Of a stretch of 64,000 nucleotides of DNA, positions 1-35,200 are shown piece by piece. The first letter of the stretch is position 1; the number at the start of each line of letters is the position of its first letter. The position numbers were made by a program, and so were the translations under genes. Location: NCBI GenBank assembly GCA_008694505.1, contig VZDJ01000049.1, forward strand, positions 2,997,405-3,061,404, in the 5' to 3' direction. Under the pieces are notes generated by a model. It did not search any database and was not told the DNA's origin. It saw nothing but the letters and a program-made list of their open reading frames with translations. This DNA is from Cyanoderma ruficeps (Eukaryota > Chordata > Aves > Passeriformes > Timaliidae).

Positions 1-141
1 TGTGTTGTTTGGTTGGGTGGGTTTTTTCCTTCTGCATTCATTTTATTTGTTTTTTTTATTTTGTGTTGTTTCAAAGTTTCTTGGTTTTGCTGTGTTTTCT
101 GTGGTGACAGTGAGTGAAGTGATGCTGTCTCTTCTTTGCAG

Positions 142-223
142 ATGTACATAGCCCTGATTTCAGCTCATGCTCTTGTACTCTGTGGATTTCAGTTCTTCTC
201 CTGTGTCCGAGGGCAGTGGACTG
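142..223 (+). CDS. ZDHHC7: ZDHHC7 exon, third transmembrane segment
   Basis: This 82-bp exon lies between a pyrimidine-rich acceptor (cttctttgcag) and the donor gtgagc. It encodes [16 protein letters not shown], then [11 protein letters not shown] and one base of the next codon. The initial M is internal to the protein (family context LFTMYIAL), so this is not a start codon. It follows the DHHC catalytic exon, which is off the window. Confidence 0.9.
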
Positions 224-2641
224 GTGAGCAAATAAATACTTAATTTTCATTGTCATAACCTAGCAGATACCAGGGAAAAGTCATAGCAGTCCCATTTTAG
301 TCCCATCTTTAAGTGATGTCCTTAAAACATTTCAGATCTGTTTATCCATCACTCTCCTTTTCCTTTCTGGGTTTTTTGCCCCCTTTCCTTTAGTCGTTCT
401 CTGTAAGAGCTGTGGCAGTCAGGGGCATTCTCACTCCCTTTACACACAGGAGTAATTTACTGCCTCTGTAGTAGGAAGGAAACCGAGCTGGTCCTCAACC
501 ACCTCAGCCCTACATCACCTAAATTTGGGCTTTATGCTCCTCAGTTCTGGGAATGACACCTGAAATTTAAACAGATTTCTCCCTCATTCCATTGCTGGAC
601 TCAGCTGTGGGGTTCCTGCAGAAAAGAAATTCCCTAAACTATCCCAGATTTTTTGGGGCTTTTTTAGGCCTCTGGCTTGTATATCTTAATGCCAGAGCTC
701 ATTCTGGTCTTGTGCTTTTGGCAGATTTCTGATGTATGGTATATGAAGCAACAGGGAAATCCATGTGTTTTTTGGTTTTTTTCTGAGTATTTCATTAAGT
801 GCATGGAATCCTAGAACTTTTTTTTTTATTTGAAACATTCACCCTCCTGTACACTATCCCTGTTTTGATATAATTGAGTTAATCAGGTGATCAGAGGCTC
901 TGCAGAGATGTGAGGCTGAACATGGTTACTTTGTGTGGAGAATTTAAAAAAAAAAGAGTAATAAAGCAATCACAGCCAAGTGGAACATCTGTATTAGCAA
1001 GTCAGGGCTGACAGTGGGGATGGTTTTTACAGCTTCTGTCATGCAGGAAGCTCCAAGCTGCTCTCTCAGATGCAATTCTGAGCTTTTCATTCACCTCATG
1101 TGCAAACATTTATTTGATAGCCTTGAATATTGGATTGCAGAAATAGTTGCCATGTGCTTTATGGGAAGACAGAAGTGTTACTTCCATAAAATTCTTTATT
1201 TTCTCGATCAGCAAATAAAGCTGCTGCAAAATGAGAAGTTTGTTTTCAATGTGAAATACTGTTTCAGGTGCCAGACGTGTAGGACATGTTCTGTAATTTG
1301 CTGTCAGGTTTTTTTTGGTAACCACGTGTCTCATTTTCACAGAGTGCAGTGACTTCTCCCCACCTGTAACTGTGATCCTGATGATCTTCTTGTGCCTTGA
1401 GGGTTTTCTGTTTCTCACTTTCACTGCAGTCATGTTTGGCACCCAAATCCACTCAATATGCAACGATGAAACGGTAAAAACTTTGACTTTTTTTGTGCTC
1501 TGTAAAATTTATTCTGGGAAGATGTGATTAGATGTGGTTCTGTTTGCATGAGGAGAGGCTCTTATTCTGGAGAAAGCTGCAAGACTTCCATGGTTCATCA
1601 TTTTTATTTTTGACAGTTGGGAAGATTGGAATGGGGGTTGCTTTCTAACAGAAGCTCTTTCACCATTTGCTTTTCTGACATTTTGCAGTTTGGTTTTAAA
1701 TGGCAAAAAATGCAAAACTTCTGACTTGAGGTTTGACTTTCCCTTCTGAGCTGGCACAAATTCCTGCTGGGTGCCGAGGGAAGTGTTTGCTTTTCTCAGG
1801 TTTACACTGGAAATCACTCTCACCTCACTTTGATACATTTTATCTGAGGCTAAAACAGAGTTTGGGCCATTGGCTCCCTTGTCCTTAGACCTGCAGTGTC
1901 ACATCTTGAGAGAATAGTTGCCTGGGAACGTAAGGAAATTGAATCCTGTGACTGTTCAATATTTTCTCGTGTTTAAAAGTGTGTTTCTGTACTGAGGAGT
2001 AAGTGCAAAACAACTGGTAAATATTGGGCTTTCATTAGTGGGAAGCACAAAAAATGACCATCAAAATAATGCATTTGGGAGAGTAATCCTGCCTCCACTA
2101 ATTGTGGAGCAGGAGCCTTATTGTCTGCTTTCATTAACTGAGTAGACAGCTTGTAATGAAGGATATTGCACGTGGATCCGTCAGCTTTTCTGGGAATTTT
2201 GTCTTTTAGCTTGAGGAGGAAAGAGAGGTAGATCAACCTTCTTGAACATATTTAGTGTTCTAAATCTTCTGTCCTGTATCTACAGGGCTAAAACATTTTC
2301 TAACTTCTTCCTTAGTACTTAATAAATAAGAAAAAGAAACTTAATCAGCTGAGGAGCAACACAATAAAACAACAAAAACCTGCAAACGCGGTTTTTACAG
2401 CCACCATTAGATCAAACTAAACCTTGGACTCAGCAGTGCCATCCCTGCCTGTGTTTGTTTGCAGGAGATTGAAAGACTGAAGAGTGAAAAGCCGACGTGG
2501 GAGCGCAGGCTGCGCTGGGAAGGGATGAAATCTGTTTTTGGGGGCCAGCCCTCCCTCCTGTGGATCAACCCTTTCGCCGGATTTCGGATCAGGAGACTTC
2601 TACTGCGGGGAAAGAAGGGAGGACCTGAGTTTTCTGTTTGA
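142..2641 (+). CDS. ZDHHC7: ZDHHC7 palmitoyltransferase, 3' part of gene (last three coding exons)
   Basis: The three exons join in frame to give the C-terminal part of a DHHC-family S-acyltransferase, an enzyme that attaches palmitate to cysteines of target proteins at the Golgi. The visible part has the third membrane segment ([18 protein letters not shown]), the fourth ([17 protein letters not shown] onward), then a cytosolic tail with [20 protein letters not shown], a WINPF motif and the terminus KGGPEFSV. This tail matches ZDHHC7 closely, and its sister ZDHHC3 differs there. The catalytic DHHC zinc-binding exon lies before position 1, so the gene is truncated by the window edge. It converges with the HNF4-family gene on the other strand. 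All splice sites are GT-AG with matching phases. Confidence 0.92.
1343..1473 (+). CDS. ZDHHC7: ZDHHC7 exon, fourth transmembrane segment
   Basis: This 131-bp exon has acceptor cattttcacag and donor gtaaaa. It completes the split E codon, then reads [15 protein letters not shown], the fourth membrane helix, and [13 protein letters not shown]. The exon ends in phase 0, exactly where the family sequence continues with EIERLK. Confidence 0.92.
2465..2641 (+). CDS. ZDHHC7: ZDHHC7 terminal coding exon
   Basis: The exon starts after tttgtttgcag and reads [20 protein letters not shown] through WINPFAGF to KGGPEFSV, then TGA at 2639-2641. It encodes the cytosolic C-terminal tail with the conserved NPF-type motif of DHHC enzymes. 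Confidence 0.94.
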   Translation, partial: EIERLKSEKPTWERRLRWEGMKSVFGGQPSLLWINPFAGFRIRRLLLRGKKGGPEFSV

Positions 2642-2920
2642 GTCTAAATATGCTGGGACTTGCAAGAATCCTATATAGTATTTATTTTGGGGCCAGAGGA
2701 GGCTGTCTGCATATAATCTGTGACCAGGTGAAACTGATATCAGACATTTGCTTGTAGCAAGCAGAGTTTTCTACGTTTATTGTCACAGACATCTCATTAA
2801 TTTCTGAGACGGGAACTGGATCTGCCATGATCTTCACAGCAGAGGAGAAGCACGTGGTCACCCTAAAGAAGCCAAATGTTGTCATGCTACTGTAATTTAT
2901 TTTCTGAGATTACTTCCCCT

Positions 2921-2957
2921 TTTTTTTTTTTTTTTTTTTAAANTTTTTTTTTTTTTT
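2921..2957. repeat. Poly-T tract with assembly N
   Basis: Two T runs are joined through 'aan' with the N at 2943. This is a homopolymer across which the assembly was not resolved, so its length is unreliable. Confidence 0.9.
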
Positions 2958-3759
2958 GTTAAACCCTTTTTATTTGATTAATGTCTGGGGAATTAACCTG
3001 TGTGTTTTTATAACGAGTCGACGTTAGGAGGAACATTCTGGTGGAAGTTGATCTCCAGTGAGATGCAGCCTTCTCAGTCCAGATTTCAGGGAATTGTGCT
3101 TTGTTCAGTTCTCTTTTCTCTTTCAGCTTGTCCTGATCAGCAGAGCCGTCCCTCTGTGTCCCACACATTCCTCTTGTGCAGGTGACGCCGAGGACAGAGG
3201 CACTGTCACACCCTGCCAACATCTTCCCTAAAGCGTGGCCTGTGTTTGGCAGTGTCCATCCCATCTGGCATTTAGGGAAAGGCTAAATTCTCCCTTGTAG
3301 CCTGGCTGGGGGCCAAATCCTGCCCTGGGATGTGCATTTCCACTTCCTCATGCACTGATTGCACAGGAACTCAAGCGTGGACTGCACTGGGATGAGTGGG
3401 AGCAGTGTCCTGCTGTGTGAGGTGACGGGCTGGGGGTAATCCACTGCAAACACTTTGTCCTTGTTCTGCCCTTTTTTTACTGCACAGACTTTTCCCAGAG
3501 GGAAAGCTGTTAATGATCCTTTGAACAAAGACAGCAGAGAAAGAGGCAGCTTCCCTCCTTTCTCCAGTACAGCACGTCTTAAATGTAGAAACATCTGCAA
3601 TAGAAGGAGTTGTTTTGAATTTAACCATTTCCAACCAAAAGTACTTTGAGGAAATGAGAGCAATATAGATCTAGAACTGCTTTATGTGGGCCTGACAAAC
3701 AACAGTAGTGCTAAAAAATGATCATAAACCTGCAAGTAAATGGAATACAAGCTGCAAGT

Positions 3760-3765
3760 AATAAA
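3760..3765 (+). promoter_or_regulatory. ZDHHC7: Candidate proximal poly(A) signal of ZDHHC7
   Basis: This is an AATAAA hexamer about 1.1 kb past the stop codon. It could produce a short-UTR isoform. No strong GT-rich element is obvious just downstream. Confidence 0.3.
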
Positions 3766-4546
3766 AATCCAGCTAAAAGTTGATTCTTGAAAAACGACAT
3801 TTAGACTATTTTTTTGTATTCTCGTTAACCTATAAATTACTGACCGTATAAAGGATAAAGCAGGAGCCTTGATGCATAGCTTGAAACCGTGCCTAGAAAG
3901 TAAATAGCTCCCTGTTTTTGGGACTTGCCTTAAAATTGTCCTGTTCTTGCTTTTGCTCAGCCAGTGGCACTGGTGACCTGTCCCACCTCGAGCAGCTCAG
4001 AACTCTGCGTTTCCAGCCTGTGTGCACTGCAGGAGCTGTTTCCTTTCTCAGTGCCCTGCTTGTTCCATCTCCTCGTGGCATCCTGATCCCAGCTCCATCA
4101 GTTTCTGTTCCATGGGCTGGCTCAAGGCACTGAGGGATCCATTTCTCGTCTGTGGCCCTGTGAACAAAACTGTGCAATACTTTGGGATGTTTTCACTTTG
4201 CTTGGGAGAAGAGAGGGGTGGTGGTGTGGAATGCTGGAGAATTCCTAGGTGGAAATCCGCTGGAATTTGCAGTCCAGTGAACAAATCTGAGGGGGAAGCT
4301 GGAAGTTCCACAGAATTCTGTGCAGATTCAGTTGCACACCTGAAAGGTTTGAGAGGGGAGTGGAAAAAAAAAGTGTCTGGCTTTGTCCTGAGGCTCTTAA
4401 CTGTGTATCTTGTTCAGTGAGAAAATGAGAAAATAGCACTTCAGGTGGTTGAACCCTGTGACTTGGCAAATGTGTGCGTGTGGAATCCGGTTTACTTGGC
4501 TTTTCAAATCCTTACGTTGTAATTTTTTTTTTTTATGTAAAAAAAA

Positions 4547-4552
4547 AATAAA
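4547..4552 (+). promoter_or_regulatory. ZDHHC7: Candidate distal poly(A) signal of ZDHHC7
   Basis: This AATAAA hexamer is followed about 40-60 bases later by a T/GT-rich tract (ggttgtggggttttttt). That is the normal layout of a vertebrate cleavage and polyadenylation site. Confidence 0.5.
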
Positions 4553-4819
4553 CTAATGAATTGAAGTTCTTAGTTGATTAACTTCTCTACATGTCAGGTT
4601 GTGGGGTTTTTTTCACATCTATTTAGATTGAAGCGGCTTCAGGGAAATAGTCTTGAATCCTTTGGTTTGTAATTAATTTGTATTTATATTAATTAGCAGG
4701 TGATACTGCTGCAAATTAAAGAGGGTCTTCTGCTTATTAAGAATTTTAAGCCACACTCTTTTGGGCCTTCTTGGGCATTCCCTTCTCATCATCTTCTGGT
4801 GTAGTTTCCTATTTTATTT

Positions 4820-4882
4820 TAGAACCATGGAATGATTTACATGGGAAGCGACCTTAAAGCTCATCTTGTTCCCACCCTGTTT
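4820..4882 (-). mobile_element. CR1 LINE 3'-end fragment
   Basis: The stretch resembles the reverse complement of the CR1 3' end: a gaaccatggaatgatt start, then gggaagcgaccttaaagctc and a ttcccacc end. It is short, 5'-truncated and diverged. It lies just past the likely end of ZDHHC7. Confidence 0.65.
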
Positions 4883-6630
4883 GTCTGAGGTGAGTGGGGA
4901 AAACACTCCAAATCTGAAAACTTACCTCAGTGTTCCAGCCTTTGCACTTCCAAGGAATTTGGGATAAATGCAGGTTTGAATCTCTGGTTTTTCGGTGCAA
5001 ATGTTGGATTTTTCCTGTTTCTGCAGCTTCAGGAGCAAAGACAGTTGTGAGCTTGGAGAGCAGCAAGTTGGGAATGTCCACCCAAACAAGGGGGGAGGAG
5101 GAACAAATGGCAGGAAAGGATGGAGAGACTCAAAGCTGTTCATTTCCCCTTTGCAATAATTCTAAAAACCACTTTGAGGTATTTTCTGGGTCTGTGTCAT
5201 GCTCTACTCTGATGTTTCTATGGAGAAAAGAGCTCCAGATCCATGAACACAGACTTTGTGCCAGTGCTGCTGCTGCTATTTTGGAGCAGGTTAATGATTT
5301 GATTGTGTTTGTGTGCCACAGCAGCCAGGCTGGGCTGTGTTTATGTGTATTTTAGGGAAGAGTTTGTTTATTCTCCACAGGGAACAGACGTCCCTGCAGA
5401 TGGAGCCTGCCAATTTATCTCCTTTTTATTTTCTTCTTTAATTTCTACTAGAAATGTCAGTATTGTTCCAGGAGTCCTTTCTGAAGTCTTAGACTTAGCA
5501 AGAATTCATTTGTGGATTTCTTTATGCCTGTCCTGTGCAGAAATGTTAAATTTCTACATTTGTTCCTCTTCTCTCTGTTGGCTGCAGGTCCAATGCTCTT
5601 GGAGAAAGAAAGTGGCTGAAGGGGTTTTGAAATACAGAAATTGGGCTGTAAAATCATTCTGGAATCTGTTAATAACACTAAAATCAAGTGCACCAACCAG
5701 CATTAGTTCTGTATATTTTTTATTTTTGTATTTTGCACAGGGTTACAGGTTAATTCATATTTTAATGTGGTTGGTGCTTCTTCATTGACGAGCTTGTTCA
5801 TTTTTTATTCTGCTCCTTTCGCTTTGTCGTGGTTTTTTGTGTTCTGAATATATTTTAATTTTTTTTTCCTGCCTGTATTCCAGTAGCACATCTGTTCCTG
5901 TCCTGCACTTCACTCTTGTCATCCCCAGCCAGAGCCCTGGAAATTATCCAGCAGGCATCAAAGCAAGCACAGGCTGGTTTTTAATAACAGAAGCGAAACT
6001 TTGCACCTCCAAAATATTTCTGCCATTTCTCCTTATATTATAGTGCAGCGTAAAGTTAATATTGGACCCAGATTCGGTGTTAAAGATACCAAATATTAGA
6101 GTTGGCAAGGAAAGGGATAACTCAGAAATATTTAAGGTTTTCTTGCCTGAGGTGCCCCATTCTGATAAGCAGCTGGCACCTGACAAGGGAAATACTATTG
6201 AATGATGGCTTTGAACCTCTGTTGTTAACAAAATAATGATTCCAAGGAAATAGGCACTTCCAAGGTGTGTTTGCATAAGAATATTGGTTTGATTTAGAGT
6301 GGGGTTTGAGATAAGGAATCCAAAAAGATTTATAGCAAAACCCTGTTTTGGGCCTTTATACAGAAAATTATTCCTGCTGCAAACCTTCACCAGACCAGCT
6401 GAACGCTGGGGGCTGAGTCTGATATCCACTGGTGCATGGACAACTTCATTTTCTCCCCAGTTTGTGAATTCCATCAGTATCCAGTGAGAGCCAGGCTTTG
6501 CAGCCAGAGGTGATTCTTTTTAATGAAAAATAGGTGTCTGTATTGGAGAAATCAGTGGAGAACCTTGGAAACTTGGTTTTGAATTCAAGAAAAGAGGCAG
6601 ACTGTCCGGATGAAATACGAGAATATGGAA
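4883..6630. other. Intergenic space between convergent ZDHHC7 and HNF4B
   Basis: Tail-to-tail intergenic sequence. I see no coding exon with supported splice sites, no RNA gene and no clear repeat in it. Reading frames here are short and show no family resemblance. Confidence 0.6.
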
Positions 6631-6653
6631 TTTATTTCCCCCATAGATTTATT
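6631..6653 (-). promoter_or_regulatory. HNF4B: Candidate poly(A) signals of HNF4B
   Basis: On the gene strand AATAAA occurs at 6653-6648 and again at 6636-6631, about 1.44 kb after the proposed stop codon. I found no earlier AATAAA between the stop and here. That makes 6654-8090 the likely 3' UTR, but no transcript evidence is available. Confidence 0.3.
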
Positions 6654-8090
6654 TTCTTACCATTAATGAGTATTAATGTACATTTAATGTCTGGAAGAGG
6701 AATGGAATGGAGCTGCTGGAAGCAGTGCTGGCTCAGAACAGTTGCATCTGTCATGCAGCAGGAATGCCTGCAGTGGAACCTGCTCTCCAGATAGAGCTGC
6801 TTCAAATCAGGGTTATCAGCATAAAATGTCAGATCAAATTCATCAGAGGCAGGAGAAAAACAAACCAATCTGATCCAGGTGAAATTGGAGCCGCTCTCTG
6901 ATGGTTTTCAGCTCTCTCTGGTGCTGCAGAGTGGCCACGCTGACCTTCCCCTGCTGCTGGAGGCTGGGATGCTGTTCCCGAGTTCCCTTTCAGTCTCTGG
7001 GGTTGTGTTTCCTCCAGCTGAGCATCTCCAGGTGCTCCCCAAAGCCCCCCTGGGCTCCAGCAGCCCGGCTTTGCCATCAGCAGCCAGGGCTGGGTTGGGA
7101 ATGTGTGCAGAGGATCACAACCAGGAATTCTCCATCGTGTCCCAGAGCTCAGGACGGCCACTCCTGATCCCTCAGTGACTGATAGAGGCTGGTGCACAAA
7201 TGAGCTCAAGTTTTGTGGAAATCTGATAATTTGCTTTTTAAGAAGGTCCCATTCATTCAAATCAACTCCGTAGCACAACAACAGCACTTTGGGAACTCTT
7301 GAGGCTGGGTAGTCACCCCTGGGCTTATTCAATTTGTTGTTGAACTGCTGATTAAATTTTACATTAAGGCAGAAGCGCCTTGTTTTAAATACAAACCCTT
7401 TTATAAAAATGTGGCTCACAGACTTGCCTCTTCCTTTTCCTGGCTAATTTAGAACCACGTTGCAGACATGACAAAGAAATACAAAACTACAGAAAGATCG
7501 TGTCTGTGTACTGGGAAAAGGTATTTTGGGGCCTTGATTTGGGGGTTTACCAGAGCAGCAGCCACGGTGAGAGGCAGAGATCTTTGCTGCTGTCTGGTGT
7601 TAGATGTGCTCACAAGGTGGAATCCATCCAGTGCCTCACAAATGGACTCTGGATATACTGGAAATTATGAAAAATAGCAAAATGTTGGTATTTCTGTTCA
7701 TAAAAAAGAAGAGCATGAACTGCTGGCTGCCCTGTTGGGCCAAGCCCCTCTGCGTGGAATAAGGCCTTGGCCTTCTCAGGATTACAATGCTCTTTTTCCT
7801 AAAGCTTAACAGGAGAAACGGGAGTGCAATTAATTAAATTCGTGATGGGCACAGACCTTCCCATCCCAATTCAGGCCGTGCCGTGTGTGTGAAGGGTTAC
7901 CAGGAGCTGTGAGGCACTGGGGGTGACGGAGACAGCAATGGTCACACTGAGAACCCGCTGGGGCTGGCAGTCCTGGCCCTACTGAGGAGGGCATGAACCC
8001 CAATCCTTGTGCCTTCTGGGGGTGCTGGAGGTGGGAATTCCGTGGCGAGGCTCCTCTGCAGCCGAGGCTCCTCAGCGGCCGTCCCTGGGC
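6654..8090 (-). other. HNF4B: HNF4B 3' untranslated region (inferred)
   Basis: This is sequence between the proposed HNF4B stop and the first AATAAA on that strand. I see no second gene in it. The part next to the stop (8000-8090) is GC- and CpG-rich and the rest is ordinary. Assignment as UTR rests on position only. Confidence 0.35.
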
Positions 8091-31720
<23,630 letters not shown>

Positions 31721-32200
31721 TATTACTTGACAGCAGCGAGGGAAGAGGCAGAAACAGCCCCACTGTCAATCACGGCCAAGGTTTCCTCTGCAGAGAGAGA
31801 CACCCCTGTCCTGGTGATGACAAATCATTACCCAGCTCTGCCCGCAGTCCCCTCCCCATGCCAGGACAGAAGGGACGAGGCCAAACCCTCTGGCTTAGTC
31901 CCCTCCCTTCCCGGGGTGCATCTCGCTCTCTCTGGCTCCTGATAAGGTGATGTAGATAAGGCCTGGGCTCAAACGTCTTGGATTGCATCTTCGGGTCAAT
32001 ACAGCCAGGTTTATGGCTGCTCTGCACAAACATTTTGAGAAGGGCTGAGGAGAGGCCGTCACACACATGTGTCACCCTCCCAGGTTAGAACAGTGGTCAT
32101 GTCCAATCACCAATTGTCACCTTGCTCACCTGCCAGCCCTTGGGGAAAGAGCAAATGGCGTCACTTTAAGCTCATGAGGGTAATAAATCAATGTCCCACT
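31721..32200 (-). promoter_or_regulatory. HNF4B: Putative HNF4B promoter region with GATA and Onecut-like motifs
   Basis: This is the region directly upstream of the HNF4B first exon. It contains two GATA motifs, TGATAAGG at 31940-31947 and AGATAAGG at 31954-31961, about 220-240 bp upstream of the ATG. An ATTGATTTA motif resembling an HNF6/Onecut site occurs on the gene strand near 32182-32193. I see no TATA box and no CpG island. HNF4A P1 is known to use HNF1, HNF6 and GATA factors, so the content fits, but promoter status is inferred. Confidence 0.35.
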
Positions 32201-35200
32201 GTATGGAGAGCATTAGGGCAGGACAGCATTGAGAACCTGAGTCATTTCCATGAGACACCACAGTGCTCACACCTTGAGCTGCAGCTGGAAGGGGAAAATG
32301 AGGCTCCATTCCAGCTGTACCCGTGGTCTCACCCTGCTCCATAGGCAGAGGCAAGGTGGAGGAGGTGACTTCCACCCACCACCCTCCATCCCTCTCACCT
32401 GTATCATCCTCCCGACTCCAGGAAGCCCCAGTGTCCCAGGGCTCCCTCTGGGGAAGAGCTGGGCTGTGCTGGTGAGTTGTCATCGTGGAAGGTTTCAAAC
32501 GATGGCAAAAGATGAAAGTGGAAAAGGCTGGGAGGGACTGGGCAGGCTCCCTGGCAGATGTGTGGTGTTGCATTTCACGCTGACCCACTCCTGGCTTTTC
32601 TGGGAAAGGTCCGTGTGACGGAAATTCAATTCCAGTTTTTCCCCCACAGGCCCGTGGTGTGTTTGGTCTGGGTATTATTTTTTTTTTTTTTAATTTACTG
32701 AATTTTACACAAACCAGCTTTTTCGATTTACTGAATTTTACACAAAAGTCCTTTCCTTGTTAAGGCTCATGAGCTGTGCTTCAAAAGGCTGGAAATAAAA
32801 CTCAGCCATGCAAAGCCATGCAGCTTGGAGTGATTGGTTTGTTCCCACTTTGATCTTCCAGATGCCCTCCCTGACACTACAATTCCCTCTCCAGTGACGT
32901 GGGTTTGTGTCAGGGGGTCTTTCCTCTCCGTGAGCTGTTCTGAGAGATCCAGGTCAACATCCTGTTGAATCTGGAGGAAAAGAAGAGTCTTGAGAAACAG
33001 GGAGAGGTGTTGCCAGAAAAGGAGTCTTGGCCAAAAGGATGGGATTGCCAGACTGCCTGAACTCTCACTGAACCGAGGAGCAGGCCGGCCTCGTGGATCC
33101 CAGCAATCTCCAAACAGCAAGAAATTTTCCAAAATCTGACTTTTTAACTGTCTTCATTATACTAACTTGATTTAATCCCCATTTCACTTTTTTGTTTTAT
33201 TATCCTTCTTTCATACCCTGGGGTTTTACCGTGGACATTGCAAGGGGTTAACTCTAGGTAGGCTTATCCTCTATAAAGATTGGGTGTAGAAACTTTCAGC
33301 TTTACTTTCTTATCGTTTCTGGGGAATAAAATAATTTCATGTGCCATATTTTCCTTTTCCTTCTTTCCCTTTTTAAGGACGTGTTGTAACCAGTGGTGCA
33401 CAAATGACTCCCTGGTCAGATAAGACGTTATGTTTTTATCCTTGGACTGTGCCCCAGGCTCCTAGTAATGCCAGCATCAGCTAAGTCGGGATCTGATTAC
33501 TCGTTCTTGCCTCTTACTCAATGTCAGGCTTGATTATGCCCATTAATCTGGCTCTTTTTTTTTTTTTTAATTTAACTGAGCTGTGGGCACAATCCTGCCT
33601 GAGTCTCAGCACTCTGCTACTATTACAGCAAAGGTTTTTCACATTTCCATAGTTCTAGGGTTTTTTGGGTTTTTTAAAAATGGATTTATCACCATTAAAA
33701 TAGCCATTTTGGTATTTACCAAGCTTTTGGGCAGCTGTGGCTCAGGGAAGAGAAATCTGGGTTCCTGCCCTGCTCTTGCTGGCTTGAGAGATCTCCCAAT
33801 GTTTTCCATCCCTCGGTACGATGTGAGGGTTGAGGGTAGTTTCCAAGGAAAGTTGTGGGATGAGGGTGTGCTTGGACAATTTTCATTCTGGGAATGACAA
33901 AAGGTTATAGAGCAAAATTCATCAGTCAGGACCAGATTTCGGCACCACATCCACGCTGATAATCAGGACTGACTTGTGGAAGGTGGTGCTGGAGGGACAG
34001 AACGTGGCATTTTTTCCAAACAGATGTCAACGCCCTGTTCCAAACCACTCCAGCACAAAAGCAGCCCTGAAGATGGACAAAACCTTGCTGAGGTTTGAGC
34101 AGTTTCTCCTTTTTCCTCTCCCTGGTTTCTTACATCACTTTCTGAGTCACAGCTGCAATTCAACCGGGACCTACTGAAGGCCAGGGCTGAATTTTATCAA
34201 TATCAGGAGAAATCAAACTCACTCAGAGGTGGCCTCACATCTCCTGAGCGCTGCTCACTGTCACAGTGAAGTGACAGTGGCCTAGCCAAGAGCCAGGAAT
34301 CTCGAGCTGGTTTCTTATTATCTTACCATGATCCAACCTGACAGAGCAGTCGGGGAGATGGGAAGAGAACTCAGACCCTGCCCCAGACTGTGGCCACAGA
34401 AAGGGTGGATTTGAGTGGAGATTTGTGATCAACTTTCCTTGAGTGCTCAGCCATCGACTCACCTGCACAGGCATCTTAGGTGGATAACCAAAGGCAAAAC
34501 TGGCTGGTACAACTCAATTTTCCCAGATTGGAAATGGATGTCAGTCCTCCTCCATATGGACATAATCCTCCTTTCAATGTGTTTCCCATTTATTCCTGTT
34601 TTGGCTCTGAGGCTGGATATAGCTGGAGGGTGCAGGGGAAAGGGGAGAAGGGAGAAAAGAACCAGAGTTAAGTTTAATAAAAATAATATGAGCGTTCAAA
34701 GTTCGAGCTCTGGGAATGAATCAGTGCGGATTCTCCTGTGTGAGGGCACAGGGCAGGCTCTGGAGAACACACGGTCCCAATAAGACAACACACTTATTCC
34801 TAGAAATAAAATTCAGGTGCTTTTGGGAACGCTTGTTAAGACAAGATGAAGTGCAGCAATGATAAGGACACTTTGATTGATTAAGAGAGAACACAAAGTA
34901 CTGTGGGCAGGGTGTCAGAAATAACATTTCTTTGGCGAGGTAAGTGCTGGGGGAAGGTGTCTGCAAGCCATGGAAGCTGCACATCCATCTCTGGAGGCTG
35001 ATTTTAATGGAAAGTAACTCAATTCTGCATATGGGGAGAGGTGTCTGAGAGACTAAAACTTAATGAAGGACTTGTTGCTATGCAAAATGGTGAGGCAGAA
35101 GCCCCTGACTGTATTTTTGGAACAGAAGTTTTGTTCTTTTATTCATGGAAAGCCGTTTAAAATCCCCTACCCCTGTTTTGAAATTTTCTCTGACTGAAAT

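Larger units (their letters stand above)
2642..4592 (+). other. ZDHHC7: ZDHHC7 3' untranslated region (inferred)
   Basis: This stretch follows the ZDHHC7 stop codon, and I see no other gene in it. It includes a long poly-T run interrupted by a single N at 2943. Two AATAAA signals are present on this strand, at 3760-3765 and 4547-4552. The second is followed by a GT-rich tract at about 4592-4613. The resulting 3' UTR of up to about 1.9 kb would be ordinary for this gene, but the exact end is inferred. Confidence 0.55.
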
